A DNA stretch of 7,787 bases, from the NCBI GenBank assembly GCA_021799935.1, contig JAJYZM010000040.1, positions 1 through 7,787 of the forward strand, read 5' to 3'. The notes beneath the pieces were generated by a model, which did no database searches, was not told where the DNA came from, and saw only the letters and a program-made list of their open reading frames with translations. The number at the start of each line of letters is the position of its first letter. The first letter of the stretch is position 1. This DNA comes from a bacterium (GTDB lineage Bacteria; SZUA-79; Acidulodesulfobacterales; Acidulodesulfobacteraceae). This document shows positions 6,320 through 7,787 of the stretch, piece by piece. A program made the translations under genes and the position numbers.

Positions 6320-7787
6320 GTTTGAATATCTACGCTTTTTTCGTCTAAATACTGAATAATTTCTTCAAGCGAAGTAGTTCCCTCTAGGAACCTTTCTTTT
6401 GCCGATTCTTTTAACGGCTTCATTCCATGATTTACCGCAACCTTTTGTATTTCAAATTCGTTGGCGTTTTCATAAATTTTGTTCTTGACGTCGTCTCCGA
6501 CGTTAAGAACTTCGTATATCGCTATTCTACCTTTATAGCCGGTTTTATTGCATGCAGGACAGCCTTTTGCTTTATAAAAACGCTTTCCGGCAATTTCGGC
6601 GTTCGTAAATCCCAATTTAGCCAGTGCGTTAACGTCTGCATAATACGGTTCTTTACATTCGGCGCATAATTTTCTTATGAGCCTCTGCGCGATAACCAAA
6701 TTTAAACTCGAAGCTACGAGAAACGGCTCTACTTTCATGTTTATAAGCCTGGATATAGTGGACGACGCATTATTCGTATGAATAGTCGAAAGGACGAGAT
6801 GACCTGTAAGAGCCGCCTTTATTGCAATTTCGGCCGTTTCTAAATCTCTTATTTCTCCGACCATTATAATATCGGGGTCCTGCCTAAGAAACGACCTTAA
6901 AGCGGAAGCGAAAGTCAAGCCGATTTCTTCGTTGACAAGAACCTGATTTATACCCTGAATATTATATTCGACGGGGTCTTCGGCGGTCGAAATGTTTACG
7001 TCCGGTCTGTTCACCTCCGAAAGCGCGCTGTATAAAGTAGTCGTCTTGCCCGACCCCGTAGGCCCGGTAACGAGAATCATCCCGTAGGGTCTGTGTATAG
7101 CCGTCTTAAAATCTATCAGCTGTTCTTCGGAAAACCCTAATTTTCTCATATCTAGCTGAAGGTTGGATTTGTCGAGAACCCTGATAACTATTTTTTCCCC
7201 GAAAAGGGTCGGAAGGCACGACACTCTCATATCTACTTCTTTGTTATCCATTCTTGCCTTAATGCGCCCGTCCTGCGGCAGTCTCCTTTCGGCTATGTCC
7301 ATCTGCGACATTATTTTTAATCTCGAAATTATGGGATTTTTGAGCTGTCCGGGTATTTTCATCTGCTCTATTAATTTTCCGTCCATACGGTATCTCACTC
7401 TTACGATGGATTCGTAAGGCTCTATATGAATATCGCTTGCGCTCATTTTAACGGCGTCCAGAAGAACCTTATTTACGAATTTTATAATAGGCTGCTCCGA
7501 AGACGACCTCTGCAGTTCGGATATATCTACTTCCTCATTGGTTTCCTCGATAGCGATTGAGTTGAGATAATCTTTGTTTTCGGTAAGAATGCTGGATGCA
7601 TTATAATATTTAGATAATGCCGAGGCGATTTCGTTTTCGGACGCAACTACTATTTCTATATTTAAACCCGTTAAGAATTTTATGTCGTCAAGCGCCTCGA
7701 CTCTTGTAGGGTCGGATACGGCAAGGTACATCGTGTTGCCCTGTCTTTTAAAGGGAACCACCTGCAGTTTAACGGCAAGATCCGGCG
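6316..7787 (-). CDS. pilB: Type IV pilus extension ATPase PilB (5' partial)
   Basis: This is the GspE/PilB-family ATPase that powers pilin polymerisation at the cytoplasmic base of the type IV pilus. The frame stays open to the right edge and the visible part is 489 residues. The GTG at 7759-7761 is not the real start, because eight in-frame codons before it continue the family's N-terminal domain. PilB is usually about 560-580 aa, so roughly 80-90 residues are missing. Counting from that GTG, visible motifs are the SASDIHIEP segment near 107-115, Walker A GPTGSGKT (233-240), the Asp box AEDPVEY (260-266), Walker B with GEIRD (302-306) and the His box GHLVLSTIHTNN (320-331). Cys pairs CAEC (366-369) and CPAC (401-404) form the Zn-binding tetracysteine found in PilB/GspE and absent from PilT. 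GspE of type II secretion is the alternative; the pilT, pilC, pilS and pilR neighbours argue for PilB. It is the first visible gene of the cluster. Confidence 0.95.
   Translation of the reverse strand, partial: PDLAVKLQVVPFKRQGNTMYLAVSDPTRVEALDDIKFLTGLNIEIVVASENEIASALSKYYNASSILTENKDYLNSIAIEETNEEVDISELQRSSSEQPIIKFVNKVLLDAVKMSASDIHIEPYESIVRVRYRMDGKLIEQMKIPGQLKNPIISRLKIMSQMDIAERRLPQDGRIKARMDNKEVDMRVSCLPTLFGEKIVIRVLDKSNLQLDMRKLGFSEEQLIDFKTAIHRPYGMILVTGPTGSGKTTTLYSALSEVNRPDVNISTAEDPVEYNIQGINQVLVNEEIGLTFASALRSFLRQDPDIIMVGEIRDLETAEIAIKAALTGHLVLSTIHTNNASSTISRLINMKVEPFLVASSLNLVIAQRLIRKLCAECKEPYYADVNALAKLGFTNAEIAGKRFYKAKGCPACNKTGYKGRIAIYEVLNVGDDVKNKIYENANEFEIQKVAVNHGMKPLKESAKERFLEGTTSLEEIIQYLDEKSVDIQT

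Noticed and set aside
6316..7761. GTG at 7759-7761 as the true start of the pilus ATPase
   Set aside because: The frame is open upstream to the window edge and the eight preceding codons (PDLAVKLQ) continue the PilB N-terminal domain. The gene is partial, not short.

Overview
All genes in the window read on the minus strand, right to left: pilB (5' end cut off by the window edge), pilT, pilC, pilS, pilR, then truA (3' end cut off by the other edge). This is the core cytoplasmic and inner-membrane motor set of a type IV pilus (T4P): extension ATPase, retraction ATPase and platform protein. It is followed by a sensor kinase and a sigma-54 activator of the kind that control pilin expression. The gene order pilB-pilT-pilC-pilS-pilR is the one known from Deltaproteobacteria such as Myxococcus and Geobacter. 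The DNA is AT-rich, with many AAA, ATA, TTA and AGA codons. I therefore infer a low-GC deltaproteobacterium or related Gram-negative lineage; the species cannot be named from this sequence.

Layout: pilB occupies 6316-7787 and is open to the right edge. A 58-nt AT-rich spacer (6258-6315) separates it from pilT (5052-6257). pilC (3811-5037) follows after 14 nt, with a good Shine-Dalgarno sequence. pilS (2096-3814) overlaps pilC by an ATGA. pilR (570-2084) starts 11 nt after pilS. truA (560 down to the left edge) starts 9 nt after pilR. Apart from the pilB-pilT spacer the genes are packed so tightly that one polycistronic message is likely. No intergenic stretch exceeds 60 nt, and I see no tRNA, rRNA, CRISPR, mobile element or convincing terminator. 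The open frames on the plus strand are shadows of these genes.

How the genes work together: PilB and PilT are hexameric ATPases that dock on the PilC platform to add or remove pilin subunits. PilS (membrane sensor plus histidine kinase) would phosphorylate PilR. PilR has an intact receiver, a GAFTGA-containing AAA+ domain and a Fis-type HTH, so it should activate sigma-54 promoters, classically that of pilA. pilA is not downstream of pilR here; truA, a tRNA pseudouridine synthase gene, takes that position.

The main oddity is truA. Its N-terminal codons and the rest of the gene lie in different frames, separated by a run of six T (coding strand) at 539-544 followed at once by UGA. This is either a one-base indel (sequencing, assembly or real mutation) or, less likely, a +1 recoding site. 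Otherwise the window is a conventional T4P motor and regulation operon, and I did not find an undescribed system in it.
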